NCBI GenBank assembly: GCA_035650255.1 | Contig: DASRIA010000059.1 | Location: 1 to 33,045 of the forward strand | Reading direction: 5' to 3' | Length of the DNA stretch: 33,045 bases | From: DASRIA01 sp035650255 | Lineage (GTDB): Bacteria > Actinomycetota > Thermoleophilia > Solirubrobacterales > JBBDJG01 | Part shown: positions 15,975-24,637 of the stretch, one piece after another | How the letters are laid out: each line of letters begins with the position of its first letter | How positions within the stretch are numbered: the stretch's first letter is position 1 | The notes under the pieces: generated by a model | Database searches by the model: none | Told to the model about the DNA's origin: nothing | What the model saw: the letters and a program-made list of their open reading frames with translations, nothing else | Made by a program: the position numbers and the translations under genes

Positions 15975-16607
15975 CTACTGGGAGACGTTCGCGCAGATCA
16001 CCCAGGCGTAGACCGTTGCCTCGGTGTAGTCGGCGGAGTTGTGGGCCGTGACCACCCAGCCGGTTCCGGGTTCGATCGGCCTGCTCGTTGAGGCGTAGGT
16101 GCGGTGGTGGGTGCTGCCCACGCCGCCGCCGAGCGCCTTCTTGCCGCTCGAACAGCTGACCCGCGTCGTCCCGGTGTGATAGGACCCGAGACGCAGGCCC
16201 GGGTCCGAGACCCGGTATTCCCAGCCGCTGACCCCGCTTGGGCCTTGGAGACCGCGGGACCCTTGCGGTCCTTCTGGGCCGGCGGGACCGGTTGCGCCGG
16301 TTTCGCCTTTGGGTCCGGTAGGGCCGGCGGGTCCGGTAGCGCCGGCCGGGCCGGGTGCGCCCTTGTCGCCTTGCGGGCCGGCGGGGCCGGGCTTGCCCGT
16401 GAGCGAGCTGAGCGCCGAGGCGCTGAGCTTGCCGGTGCTGAGCGAGCGGTTCTTGACGTCCTTGCCGGTGATCGTGCCGTCCTTGACGTTGGCGCCGGTG
16501 ACGGTGACGGCGGCGTAGGCGCTGCCGCCGAGCGCGGCGAACAGCGCCAGATAGGCGACGGCGGTGCCGTGGCGGCCGAGCAGCCGCTTGAGGATCGGTC
16601 GAATCAT
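15975..16607 (-). CDS. Secreted collagen-like protein (copy 1 of a tandem pair)
   Basis: 210 residues. Signal peptide to AALGGSAYA, then the lineage-typical VTVTGANVKDGTITGKDVKN and KLSASALSSLTG. About 18 G-X-Y triplets follow (starting GKPGPAGPQG, residues about 70-125, rich in GPA, GPT and GAT) and then a C-terminal head of about 80 residues with two cysteines (VSCSSG and VICANVSQ) and GGGVGSTHHR. The head differs completely from that of the downstream copy. Its ATG overlaps the TGA of an 83-residue ORF (ATGA at 16604-16607), so the two are translationally coupled. The product is probably exported and trimeric; adhesion or surface decoration is inference. Confidence 0.88.
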   Translation of the reverse strand: MIRPILKRLLGRHGTAVAYLALFAALGGSAYAAVTVTGANVKDGTITGKDVKNRSLSTGKLSASALSSLTGKPGPAGPQGDKGAPGPAGATGPAGPTGPKGETGATGPAGPEGPQGSRGLQGPSGVSGWEYRVSDPGLRLGSYHTGTTRVSCSSGKKALGGGVGSTHHRTYASTSRPIEPGTGWVVTAHNSADYTEATVYAWVICANVSQ

Positions 16608-16855
16608 TGGGTTGCCTCGCTTGGGTTTCGGTGGGTTGTGGTGGCCGCCGGCCGACGGTCCGGTTGCTTGATCGCGGCCTGGCGGGGGTCGGCTTGCGCC
16701 GTGCTGGTGCGCCAGTCCTCGATCGCGGCGGCGAGCTCGATCCAGCCGCTGAAGCGGCGGGCCTGTCCGGCGCCGTCGGTGAGCGCGCCCGTGGGCGCCT
16801 CGGTGGCGAGCTCGAGCTCGAGCGTCGCTGTGGTGGTCTGCGGCCGGCGGTTCAT
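16604..16855 (-). CDS. 83-residue protein coupled to the collagen-like gene
   Basis: The frame from ATG 16855 encodes a soluble, polar protein with no signal peptide. The core LELELATEAPTGALTDGAGQ, then ARRFSGWIELAAAIEDWR, has the look of a small single-domain protein: a beta strand pair followed by an amphipathic helix ending in FSGWIELAAAIE. A Pro/Arg/Thr-rich tail follows. I recognise the FSGWxxLAxAIE pattern from unnamed small actinobacterial proteins but know no function for it. Its TGA overlaps the ATG of the collagen-like gene, indicating coupled translation. The frame remains open upstream to 17362, but that part is antisense to the LAL regulator and looks spurious. The ribosome binding site is weak. 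Confidence 0.6.
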   Translation of the reverse strand: MNRRPQTTTATLELELATEAPTGALTDGAGQARRFSGWIELAAAIEDWRTSTAQADPRQAAIKQPDRRPAATTTHRNPSEATQ

Positions 16856-16977
16856 GCGAACATGCTCGATGCGCTGGCGGAGCGGCACAACGTGGTCGCG
16901 ACCGAAGTCATGACCGAAGAGTTTTCTGGCCGCGACCGAACCGATAAGCGCGGCCGGGCCGCGCCCGAGCACTTGGC

Positions 16978-19842
16978 ATGAGCCCCGATCCCTCATCCCG
17001 GCCAGGCACCGACGCGCCGACGCCGGCGCTGCTGGAGCGCGAGGGCGACCTGGCCGTGTTGGGCGGGCTGCTGGCTGACGTCCGTGCTGGCGAGGGACGG
17101 CTGGCGGTGATCGAGGGCCCTGCGGGGATCGGTAAGACGCGCCTGCTCGAGGAGGCGCGCGCGGCGGCGGACGGCATGGGCCTCGAGGTGCTGTATGCGC
17201 GCGGCGGCGAGCTGGAGCGCGATTTTGGCTTCGGGGTCGTGCGTCAGCTGCTCGAGCCACGGGTGGCGGTCGCGGAGGACAGCGAGCGTGCTGATCTTTT
17301 TGCCGGCGCCGCAGGCTTGGCGGAGGTGGTGATCGCACCGCAGGCCGCCGCGGCGCCGCCAACAGGGGATCTGTCGCGGGCGGCGCTGCACGGCCTCTAC
17401 TGGCTGGTGGTCAACCTGGCCGAGCGCTCGCCGCTGCTTGTCGCCGTCGACGATCTGCAGTGGGTCGATGGTCCGTCGCTGAGGTTTCTGCACTACCTGG
17501 TGATGCGCCTGGAGGGCGTGCCGGTCGCGATCGTCGCGACCCTACGAACGGGCGAGACGAGCCCGGATCCGGAGCTGCTGGACGGCTTGCTGCTCGCGGC
17601 GCAGCTGCTGCGCCCGGCGGCGCTGTCGCGCGCCGCGGTCGCCTCGATCGTGCGCGGCCGCCTGGGCGAGGACGCGCCGCCGGAGCTATGCGATGCCTGC
17701 CATGAGAGCTCGCGCGGGAACCCGTTCCTGCTCGGTGAGCTGTTGCTGGAGCTGGTCCACGATCGCGGCGCGGCGGCGCACATCGACTCGGCGGCAGGGC
17801 TCGCCCCGGCGGCTGTCCGCCAGCTCGGCCCGCCGCGGATCGCGAAGGCGGTGCTGCTGCGGGTCGGCCGCCTGGGGCCGGACGCGCGCGGGTTCGCGCG
17901 CGCGCTGGCCGTGTTGGGCGAGGCCGACGAGCCGTCACAGGCGGCAAGGCTGGCGGGGCTCGAGCCGGCCGTGGCGGCCGCGATCGCCGACTCGCTGACC
18001 GCGCTCGGCGTGCTATCCGTGAGGCGACCAGTGCGGTTCGCGCACCCGGTCGTGCGGACCGCGATCTACCACGACACCCCGGCGAGCGAGCGGGCCCGCA
18101 TGCGGCGGCGCGCCGCCGAGCTTCTGGCCGGCGACCCCGAGCAAGCCGCCGTCCACCTGCTGGCGGCCGACCCGCACGGCGACCCGCATACGGTGGCAAT
18201 GCTGCGCGCGGCCGCCCGCGCCGCGCAGGCGCGCGGCGCCCCCGACAGCGCCGTCAGATACCTGCGCCGGGCGCTCGCCGAGCCGCCCGCGCCGGCTGAC
18301 AGAACCGAGCTGCTGGCCGAGCTCGGCCTTACGCACCACCTGCTCGGCGACACCGATGCGACCGAGCTGCTCTTGGAGGCCTTGGAGCTCACGGAGACAC
18401 AGCCGGCGCGCGCGACGATCGGCCTGGCGCTCGGCCACCAGCTGCTCGATTCCCGACACCCCCAGGAAGAGCGCGCGGTAGCCGTGTTCGAGCGCGCGCT
18501 CGAGGGCCTCGAGGATCCGATGCTCCGGAGCATGGTCGAGGCGCTGATCCTGGTGTCGGGGCCGAGTCCGCGCGCTGTCAGGCCACTCGTGGCGCAGCGC
18601 CTGCGCGAGGCGCGGGCGCGGGTCGAGCAGCTCCCCGACGAACAGACACGGCCGCTGCTCGTACCGCTCGCGCTCCATGCCGCGATGACCGGCACGGCCG
18701 CCGGCACGATCCGGTTGGCAGAGCGCGCGCTCGGCGACGGGGTCCTGGTCCGCCTCGCGCCCGCCGCCGGGCGGCCGTTCGCATACGCCGCGGCGGTGGC
18801 GCTCAGCCAAGCGGGAGAGCTGGCGAGCGCCGAGCAGACGCTCACCGACGCGATCGCCCAATCCCGCGAGCGGGGCCTCGAGGGGGCGGTCGCGGCAGCG
18901 GCTGCGTTCCGCGCCCACGCGCGTTACCTCGCCGGACGGCTGGCGGCGGCCGAGGCCGACGCCCGCCTATGGCTCGAGCAGCCGGCCATGGCCGACTGGC
19001 CGGTCCCAAGCGCCGTCGCTACCGCGGCGCTCGTCTTCGTGCTCGTGGAGCGCGGCCGAGCGGACGAAGCCCGCCGCGCGCTCGACGCCTTCGAGCGCAT
19101 CCCCCAAGACCCCGAGGCCCCACCGAGCCAGCCGCTGCGCGCCGGCCGCGCCTACCTGCTCGCCGCTGAGGGCAAGCCACAATCGGCGCTTGAGGCGCTG
19201 CGCGAGTGCGAGCGCTTCGAGCGCGACTGGCAGGCCCGGGCTGGGCTCTGGGTCGCGTGGCGCTCCCAGACCGCGCTCTGCCAACTCGCGCTCGGCGATC
19301 AGTCCGAGGCTCGCCGCCTCGTCGACGAAGAGCTCGCGCTCGCCCGCTCCTTCGGCGCTCAGCGTGCGATCGGAGTCGCGCTGCACGCCCACGCCCTCGT
19401 CCACGACGCCGACCAGGAGACCCTGACCGAAGCCGTCGAGAGGCTAGCCGGCTCAGACGCGCGGCTCGAGCACGGGCGCGCGCTGATCGACCTCGGCAGC
19501 GCCATCCGCAGAGCCGGAAAGCGCACCGAGGCCCGCGCGACGCTCGCCGAGGGCGCCGAGCTCGCCCACCGCTGCGGCGCCACCGCACTCGTCGACCACG
19601 CACGCGAGGAACTGCGACTCGCGGGCGCCCGCCCACGCCGAATCGCACAGACCGGCCGCGACTCGCTCACACCAGCCGAGCTCCGCGTCGTCGAACTCGC
19701 CGTCCAAGGCCACACCAACAAACAGATCGCCCAAGCCCTGTTCGTCACCCAACGCACCGTCGAAATGCACCTCTCCAACAGCTACCGAAAACTCGACATC
19801 GAAACCCGCGAACAACTCCCGGCCGCACTGCGCGGCGCCTGA
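16978..19842 (+). CDS. Second LAL-type LuxR-family activator
   Basis: 954 residues with the same architecture as the LAL protein at 11.9-14.8 kb but only distantly similar. N-terminal ATPase: LLEREGDLAVLGGLLADV, Walker A GPAGIGKT (47-54), Walker B LLVAVDDLQWVD (about 155-166). Middle: winged-helix/helical-repeat sensor arm with many Ala/Leu-rich helices (about 300-870). C-terminal LuxR helix-turn-helix at 897-950: LTPAELRVVELAVQGHTNKQ, then VTQRTVEMHLSNSYRKL. It is divergent from the 83-residue ORF and collagen-like pair, with about 120 bp between, so control of those genes is plausible. The first methionine gives family-typical length, though no good ribosome binding site is visible. Confidence 0.9.
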   Translation: MSPDPSSRPGTDAPTPALLEREGDLAVLGGLLADVRAGEGRLAVIEGPAGIGKTRLLEEARAAADGMGLEVLYARGGELERDFGFGVVRQLLEPRVAVAEDSERADLFAGAAGLAEVVIAPQAAAAPPTGDLSRAALHGLYWLVVNLAERSPLLVAVDDLQWVDGPSLRFLHYLVMRLEGVPVAIVATLRTGETSPDPELLDGLLLAAQLLRPAALSRAAVASIVRGRLGEDAPPELCDACHESSRGNPFLLGELLLELVHDRGAAAHIDSAAGLAPAAVRQLGPPRIAKAVLLRVGRLGPDARGFARALAVLGEADEPSQAARLAGLEPAVAAAIADSLTALGVLSVRRPVRFAHPVVRTAIYHDTPASERARMRRRAAELLAGDPEQAAVHLLAADPHGDPHTVAMLRAAARAAQARGAPDSAVRYLRRALAEPPAPADRTELLAELGLTHHLLGDTDATELLLEALELTETQPARATIGLALGHQLLDSRHPQEERAVAVFERALEGLEDPMLRSMVEALILVSGPSPRAVRPLVAQRLREARARVEQLPDEQTRPLLVPLALHAAMTGTAAGTIRLAERALGDGVLVRLAPAAGRPFAYAAAVALSQAGELASAEQTLTDAIAQSRERGLEGAVAAAAAFRAHARYLAGRLAAAEADARLWLEQPAMADWPVPSAVATAALVFVLVERGRADEARRALDAFERIPQDPEAPPSQPLRAGRAYLLAAEGKPQSALEALRECERFERDWQARAGLWVAWRSQTALCQLALGDQSEARRLVDEELALARSFGAQRAIGVALHAHALVHDADQETLTEAVERLAGSDARLEHGRALIDLGSAIRRAGKRTEARATLAEGAELAHRCGATALVDHAREELRLAGARPRRIAQTGRDSLTPAELRVVELAVQGHTNKQIAQALFVTQRTVEMHLSNSYRKLDIETREQLPAALRGA

Positions 19843-20192
19843 GCAGCCACCTAGGCCGGCCAGGACTTCCGCTGCCCCTGCGCTCCGTGGTGCCTGGCCA
19901 GGGCCGAACCGAGACGCATCCGTCGCCGTCGCGGATCCGCCGCCACCTGTGCGTGACAACACGGACCGCTGCCTCCCCAGGAAGGCGGGCGTGTCCTCAC
20001 AGCCCCGGTCGCTCCTGCCATGGACGAACTCCAGCACTCTCGAGCCGCCCACCAGTTCCGGTCAACAGAGCTCCTCCTCGTCCATCTCAGCAGTGTCGGC
20101 GGCGCCGGGCGGGGTGCTCCTTCTGCATGCAAACGCAGCAGCCAGGATGCTTGTCTAGTTCGACTACCGGAGCGGCACCCTCGTTGGCGTAG
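19843..20192. other. Intergenic region without recognisable gene
   Basis: 350 bp between the convergent stops of the LAL regulator and the flavoprotein gene. Frames exist on both strands but lack family motifs and start signals. A GGCCGGCC palindrome near 19853 is short and common. I see no convincing terminator hairpin. Confidence 0.5.
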
Positions 20193-21422
20193 TCACCGTC
20201 TCGTCATGAGACGAATGTGTTCCGCGAGGTACTCCGCGTCGCTGCCAACGCCGGAGAATAGGCCGGACTTGAAGGTGTGCATCCAGTGCAGCCCGAGGAA
20301 GTAGAGCCCCGGCACCTGGGTGACCCCGCGCCGCTGGAGCGGCCGGTCCTGGGCGTCCAAGACGGGAACTTGGAGCCAGTCGTAGTCGTAGCTGTAGCCG
20401 GTCGCCCAGATGATCGCCGCGATGTTCTCGCGCTGTAGGTCGAGGGAGTCGACCTCGGCGACGGTGGCCGGGGGCCCTGCTGACTCGGTGGACTCCTCCT
20501 GGGCCAGACCCAGGTCCGGGTTCGCGGCCGCGAGGTCGCGGGCGGCGGTCAGGAAGGCGGCGAACGCCGCGTCGGCCTCGTCGAGGATGTCGTTGGCGTT
20601 GCTCGCGACGGCCAGCACGTGGTCGGACGCGCCGACGACCCGGCCGAGCACCCGGATGCCGTTTGCGGCCATCTGGCGCACGTCGACGTCGTAGCCGCCG
20701 CTCATGCCGGTGACGACGGTCGACGGGGGCCACCGCCGCCCGGGGAAGCTGTCGATCGTCTGGGCGAAGCGGCCAATCCGGTCCAGCCACCAGTAGACGT
20801 CCTTGCCGCGGAACCGCCGCGGCACGCGCCGGTGCCTCGATACCGACAGGAACACGGTGCGCCCGGCACGCAGCAGCTCGTCGGCGAGCTGGCAGCCGGA
20901 TGCCCCACTGCCGACAACGAGCACGGCGCCGTCCGGCAGCTCCTCGGGGCGCCGGTAGCGGGTCGGGTCGGTCTGCAGCACCGACGGCGCAACGCTCTCC
21001 GACAACGGCGGGATGCGCGGCCGCTGGAACGGCCCGGTCGCGACGACAACGTGACTGGCGTGGATCGTCCCGGCCGGCACGGACAGCACGAAGCCCCCAT
21101 CGTCGGTGCGCAGCCCGCTGACCTCTGTGCGCTCCCTGACCGGGGCACGCGTACTGGCAGCGTAGTCCTCGATGACGCCCAGCACCTCACGCCAGTGCGC
21201 GAAGCCGTTCGGGTCGTCGCCGCGGTACGCGTAGCCCGGCAGCTCAAGCGACCAGTTCGGAAACTGGAAACGCAGCGACGCCCAGCGCTCGTACCGCCAG
21301 CGCTCGCCGACCCGCCGGCGCTCCAATACCACATGCTCGCGACCGTACGTTTGCAGCACGGCACTCATAGCCAGTCCGGCCTGGCCGCCCCCGATCACGA
21401 CCGTGTCGTGGCGCTCTCGCAT
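20193..21422 (-). CDS. FAD/NAD(P)-dependent flavoprotein monooxygenase (CzcO/FMO-like)
   Basis: 409 residues. The FAD-binding Rossmann motif is VVIGGGQAGLAMS (about 8-20), followed by RVGERWRYERWASLRF, a stretch typical of flavin monooxygenases. The second, NAD(P)H-binding motif is VLVVGSGASGCQLADELL (about 170). The late ATG motif is IIWATGYSYDYDWL, and the end contains PGLYFLGLHWMHTF. Relatives are annotated as CzcO-like or FMO-type oxidoreductases, which hydroxylate or Baeyer-Villiger-oxidise small substrates with NADPH and O2. The start at 21422 (MRERHDTVV) has GGAG 7 nt upstream and places the FAD motif at the expected position. Stand-alone gene; substrate unknown. Confidence 0.88.
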   Translation of the reverse strand: MRERHDTVVIGGGQAGLAMSAVLQTYGREHVVLERRRVGERWRYERWASLRFQFPNWSLELPGYAYRGDDPNGFAHWREVLGVIEDYAASTRAPVRERTEVSGLRTDDGGFVLSVPAGTIHASHVVVATGPFQRPRIPPLSESVAPSVLQTDPTRYRRPEELPDGAVLVVGSGASGCQLADELLRAGRTVFLSVSRHRRVPRRFRGKDVYWWLDRIGRFAQTIDSFPGRRWPPSTVVTGMSGGYDVDVRQMAANGIRVLGRVVGASDHVLAVASNANDILDEADAAFAAFLTAARDLAAANPDLGLAQEESTESAGPPATVAEVDSLDLQRENIAAIIWATGYSYDYDWLQVPVLDAQDRPLQRRGVTQVPGLYFLGLHWMHTFKSGLFSGVGSDAEYLAEHIRLMTRR

Positions 21423-21735
21423 ACGCGGCTCCGGGCGGGTGCGAATCGAGCCGAGCTTACTGCCCAAGGGGCAGTGCCCCACGAACTGAGCTTCCCTCTC
21501 ACTCGCGGAACGAGCTTCTCGATGCCCGAACCTGAGGCTGCTCAGTTGGACGAACAGCGGGCGTTAGCTGGCGCAAGTTCCGTTCGATCTCGCTCCTGCC
21601 TCTGTCTGGGGGGCGACGCTCTGCCGGGCGGTCCTGCGGCCTCGCGGCATCGGATGCCCGAACGGGATGCCTGCTAGTGGGAGTCCATCAGGCGGATGAC
21701 GCGGGCGAAGCGTCGAGCGGCGAGGTCAGAGCGCG
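21423..21735. other. Intergenic region without recognisable gene
   Basis: About 310 bp between the start of the flavoprotein gene and the stop of the transporter gene, both on the minus strand. It should hold the flavoprotein promoter near 21430-21480. I see no hairpin, repeat or small gene I can support. Confidence 0.5.
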
Positions 21736-23421
21736 TCAGACGGACCCTGCTGCTGCGCGCACAGAGCCGAGCCTGGCTTGAATCACGGCGTCGGCCGCCT
21801 CACGCGTGCGGGCGTGCCCGGTGACGGTGGCGATGAAGGGCTCGCGCTCGAGTGCGAGCAGTTCGAGGTCGGTGAGCGCGACGACGGTCGCGGTGCGGGG
21901 CATGTCGCGCACCAGGGCGATCTCGCCGAAGAAGTCACCGGGGCCCTCTCGTCGTGCCGCGATCCCGTCCTCGAATACCTCGACCTCGCCGCTCTCGATC
22001 ACGTAGAACCGGTCGCCGGTTTCGCCCTGGCGGATGACCTCGCTGCCCGCAGGGCAGCGCACGCGCTCGAGGCGGGTGGCGAGCTGCTCGAGCGACGAGA
22101 GCGCCAGCGGCGCGAACAGCGGCACGCCTCGAAGCAGCTCGAGCTCGTGCTCTGGCGGAGGCATCTCGGCGTCGATCCGTCGCAGCGCAGGCCAAGCGAG
22201 CAGCGCGAGCGTGGGCAGGAAAGCGCCGACGATGACCAGTGAGGCGACCGTCCCGGCGGCAGCGAGCAGCAGGGACGTGAGCAGTGAGCCGAGCGCTAGG
22301 CCGATGATCACCAGTGTCTCCAGCACGCCGAACACGCGCCCGCTCAGGTGGTCCGGCGTGGTGCGCTGGAGAAGGGTGAGACCGGTTGAGTCGACAACGG
22401 TGTTGGCGATTCCCAACAGGCCGAAGGCGACGAACGCGACGACCGGCTCGGGCCATGCGGCGATCAAGAGGAGGGGCAATCCCCATGCAACGATTCCGAT
22501 GCCGAACGTCCCGGCCAGCCCGCGCTTAGCGGCCGCCGCGAGCGCGGCAACGGCGCCGAGCAGGCCCCCGATGCCGGCGGCCGAGTTCAGCAGCCCCACC
22601 GCGCCGCTGCCGAGCTCGAGCAGCTCGAGCGCGATCACGACGACGAACACACCGAGCGCTCCGGCGACCAGCACCTGGGCGCTGAGGAGCCCCATCACCA
22701 GCGCGATCCGTCGGTCCGCGATTATCGCTCGAGCGCCACCGAGGAGCTGCTCTGCAAGGCTCTCCTGCTGTGGCGGCTCGTCTCGCTCTGCCTTCGGGTC
22801 GGGCGCGGGTTTCGCGTCGATCCGCGCCAGGAGCGCCGCGGAGCACACCAGCAGCGCCGCGGTGACCGCGAGGGCGGCTTCGGTGCTGGCGAGCGCGAGC
22901 ACCAGCCCTCCAACGGCGGGACCGGCGAAGATCGCGGTGCTCTCGAGCGTCGAGGTCGCGACGTTGGCGGCCGTGAGCTGCTCGGGGTCGTCCACCAGCG
23001 ACGGCAGGAGCGCATTCTTCGCCGGCTCGAACGCCGTGCTCAGCACCCCCATCAGCCCGGCAAGGCCAAACACGGCGGCCACGGGCGTCTCGGACGCCAC
23101 GGCGACAGCCATCGCGGCGATCACCAGCGCGCGGCAGAGGTCTGTGAGGAGCATGACGAGCCGGCGCGAATGGCGGTCCGCCAGCAGCGCCGCGAAGGGC
23201 GCCGCGACCGCGGCGGGAAGCAGCCGCACAACCGCGGCCACACCGACCAGCGTTGCGCCTCCAGCCTCGAAGGCGTAGACCACGAACGCAATCGAGTACC
23301 CCCACAGGCCGATCAGCGACGCGGCGTATGCGAGCTCGAGCCGACGCAGGTTGGGAGACCGAAGTACGCTCGCCAGCCCGGTGACCGCTTGGGCAACGGG
23401 GGCCGAGAACGCAACCGCCAC
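21736..23421 (-). CDS. MFS transporter fused to a C-terminal cyclic-nucleotide-binding domain
   Basis: 561 residues. Residues about 10-400 are a major facilitator (12 membrane segments; ALLADRHSRRLVMLLTDL is the loop 2-3 signature, TPDHLSGRVFGVLETLV a later conserved loop), of the MFS_3/enterobactin-exporter-like kind. Residues about 425-545 form a cNMP-binding (CAP-ED) domain: LRGVPLFAPL, then VIRQGETGDRFYVIESGEVE, then the phosphate-binding-cassette region GPGDFFGEIALVRDMPRTAT. The Arg and Glu that contact cAMP/cGMP phosphate and ribose in the family (FGE(I)AL and PRTA) are present, so nucleotide binding is plausible. The start is GTG at 23421 with GAGG upstream. Transport gated by a cyclic nucleotide is inference; the substrate is unknown. 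Confidence 0.88.
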   Translation of the reverse strand: MAVAFSAPVAQAVTGLASVLRSPNLRRLELAYAASLIGLWGYSIAFVVYAFEAGGATLVGVAAVVRLLPAAVAAPFAALLADRHSRRLVMLLTDLCRALVIAAMAVAVASETPVAAVFGLAGLMGVLSTAFEPAKNALLPSLVDDPEQLTAANVATSTLESTAIFAGPAVGGLVLALASTEAALAVTAALLVCSAALLARIDAKPAPDPKAERDEPPQQESLAEQLLGGARAIIADRRIALVMGLLSAQVLVAGALGVFVVVIALELLELGSGAVGLLNSAAGIGGLLGAVAALAAAAKRGLAGTFGIGIVAWGLPLLLIAAWPEPVVAFVAFGLLGIANTVVDSTGLTLLQRTTPDHLSGRVFGVLETLVIIGLALGSLLTSLLLAAAGTVASLVIVGAFLPTLALLAWPALRRIDAEMPPPEHELELLRGVPLFAPLALSSLEQLATRLERVRCPAGSEVIRQGETGDRFYVIESGEVEVFEDGIAARREGPGDFFGEIALVRDMPRTATVVALTDLELLALEREPFIATVTGHARTREAADAVIQARLGSVRAAAGSV

Positions 23422-23463
23422 CGACGTCGCCTCAGCCCGCGGGCTTCAACACACCAGATGCGA

Positions 23464-23494
23464 GCGGCCGGGGCCGGGCGACGGCCCCGACCGC
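23464..23494 (-). terminator. Intrinsic terminator after the 67-residue gene
   Basis: A 12-bp stem with one mismatch (23464-23475 with 23483-23494) and a 7-nt loop, rich in GC. It lies 14 bp beyond the stop of the small minus-strand gene and 42 bp before the transporter start, so it should insulate the two. Confidence 0.65.
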
Positions 23495-23507
23495 GCGACT
23501 ACACCGA

Positions 23508-23711
23508 TCAAATCCCCCTGAGCATGTGCCCGGTCACGTCGTCGCCGCCGTCCGACTTGACGGCGAAGAGCGGTTCGCCCTTGTCGTCCTCGCCGGCAGG
23601 CTCGATCGAGAAGTACCTGAACACATGGCCCTCGACGTCGCCACCCTCCGGCTTGACGCGCCAGCGCTTACCGTCCTCGGTCGGCTCGAGCGTGATCTTT
23701 TCCGCTTCCAC
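23508..23711 (-). CDS. 67-residue acidic protein with two DVxGHxxR motifs
   Basis: The start is GTG at 23711 with an excellent ribosome binding site (GGAAGGAG, 5 nt spacer). The N-terminal half (EKITLEPTEDGKRWRVKPEG) looks like a beta hairpin. Then a motif GGDVEGHVFR recurs 38 residues later as GGDDVTGHMLRG, almost at the C-terminus. There is no signal peptide, no Cys and no membrane segment. I do not recognise a named family. It is divergent from the subtilisin-like protease with about 100 bp between their starts. The repeated motif next to a protease could mark cleavage or recognition sites; that is speculation. It is a confident gene of unknown function. Confidence 0.72.
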   Translation of the reverse strand: MEAEKITLEPTEDGKRWRVKPEGGDVEGHVFRYFSIEPAGEDDKGEPLFAVKSDGGDDVTGHMLRGI

Positions 23712-23774
23712 GGTGGCTCCTTCCGCCGGCGCAGCGGCCCTATACCGCCGCGGTGAGAGCGGACACTATCCGGG

Positions 23775-23803
23775 TTAGGCAATGCGCCGCAAGAGGGTAC
23801 GAT
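23775..23803 (+). promoter_or_regulatory. Probable leaderless promoter of the protease-GAF pair
   Basis: TTAGGC (23775-23780) and TACGAT (23798-23803) are spaced by 17 bp, and TACGAT ends 6 bp before the GTG at 23810, placing the expected transcription start at or next to the start codon. No Shine-Dalgarno is present at a usable distance. The -35 match is weak. Confidence 0.45.
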
Positions 23804-23809
23804 CGCGCA

Positions 23810-24637
23810 GTGGCAGAGACCCCGCGCCGGCTTCCCTCCTACAGCCTGCGGGCCGATCGCGCGGGCACCATCTCGATGCCCCCGAGCTTCCCGTTCGAGC
23901 TCACGTCGGAGTGGGCGTGGGGCGGCTCGAGCGGCGCAGGAGTTCGGGTGTGCATCCTCGACAGCGGCGTCGACGCCGATCACCCACGCGTCGGCCAAAT
24001 CGAACGCTCGGTGGCGGTGGTGGCCGACGACGAGGGGATCGCACGGCTCGTCGACGACACGGAGGGAGATGTCTTCGGCCACGGCACGGCCTGCGCGGGG
24101 ATCATCCGCTCGCTGGCCCCCGACTGCACGATCGCCAGCGCCCGGGTACTCGGTCCCGCCAACCGGGGCAGCGGCGGCTCGCTGCTGGCAGGACTGCATT
24201 GGGCGATCGAGGCCGGCTATCAGCTCATCAACATGAGCCTGTCCACGACCAAGCGCGAGCTGCTCGCGCTCCTCCACGAGCTCACCGACGACGCGTACTT
24301 TCGCCGCACCACCGTCGTGGCCTCGGCGCACAACATGGAGGTCGAGAGCTACCCGTGGCGCTTCTCCTCGGTGATCTCCGTGGGGAGCCACGAGGATACC
24401 GACCCGTTGCGCTTCTACTACAACCCCGAACCCCCGGTCGAGTTCTACGCTCGCGGGCTCGATGTCGAGGTCGCGTGGCGCGGCGGCGGCAGCCTTCACA
24501 CGTCGGGCAACAGCTTCGCCACCGCCCACATGTCCGGGATCTGCGCCCTGATCCTGGCCAAGCACCCCGGCCTGACCCCGTTCGAGCTCAAGAGCGTGCT
24601 TCGCCTCACCGCCGCCAACGCGAGAAAGGAGCCCTGA
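23810..24637 (+). CDS. Subtilisin-like (S8) serine protease, cytoplasmic
   Basis: 275 residues from GTG 23810. The full S8 triad is visible: Asp51 in CILDSGVDADHP, His91 in GHGTACAG, Ser235 in SGNSFATAHMSG; Asn175 in ASAHNM is the oxyanion-hole residue. There is neither a signal peptide nor an inhibitory I9 propeptide (only about 43 residues precede the catalytic core), so it should act inside the cell and probably does not need self-processing. It is smaller than secreted subtilisins. The next gene, encoding a GAF protein, starts at the base after its stop, so the pair is co-translated. The start is preferred over the ATG at 23753 because of the -10 hexamer just upstream. Natural substrate unknown; the neighbouring DVxGH protein is one candidate. 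Confidence 0.85.
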   Translation: MAETPRRLPSYSLRADRAGTISMPPSFPFELTSEWAWGGSSGAGVRVCILDSGVDADHPRVGQIERSVAVVADDEGIARLVDDTEGDVFGHGTACAGIIRSLAPDCTIASARVLGPANRGSGGSLLAGLHWAIEAGYQLINMSLSTTKRELLALLHELTDDAYFRRTTVVASAHNMEVESYPWRFSSVISVGSHEDTDPLRFYYNPEPPVEFYARGLDVEVAWRGGGSLHTSGNSFATAHMSGICALILAKHPGLTPFELKSVLRLTAANARKEP

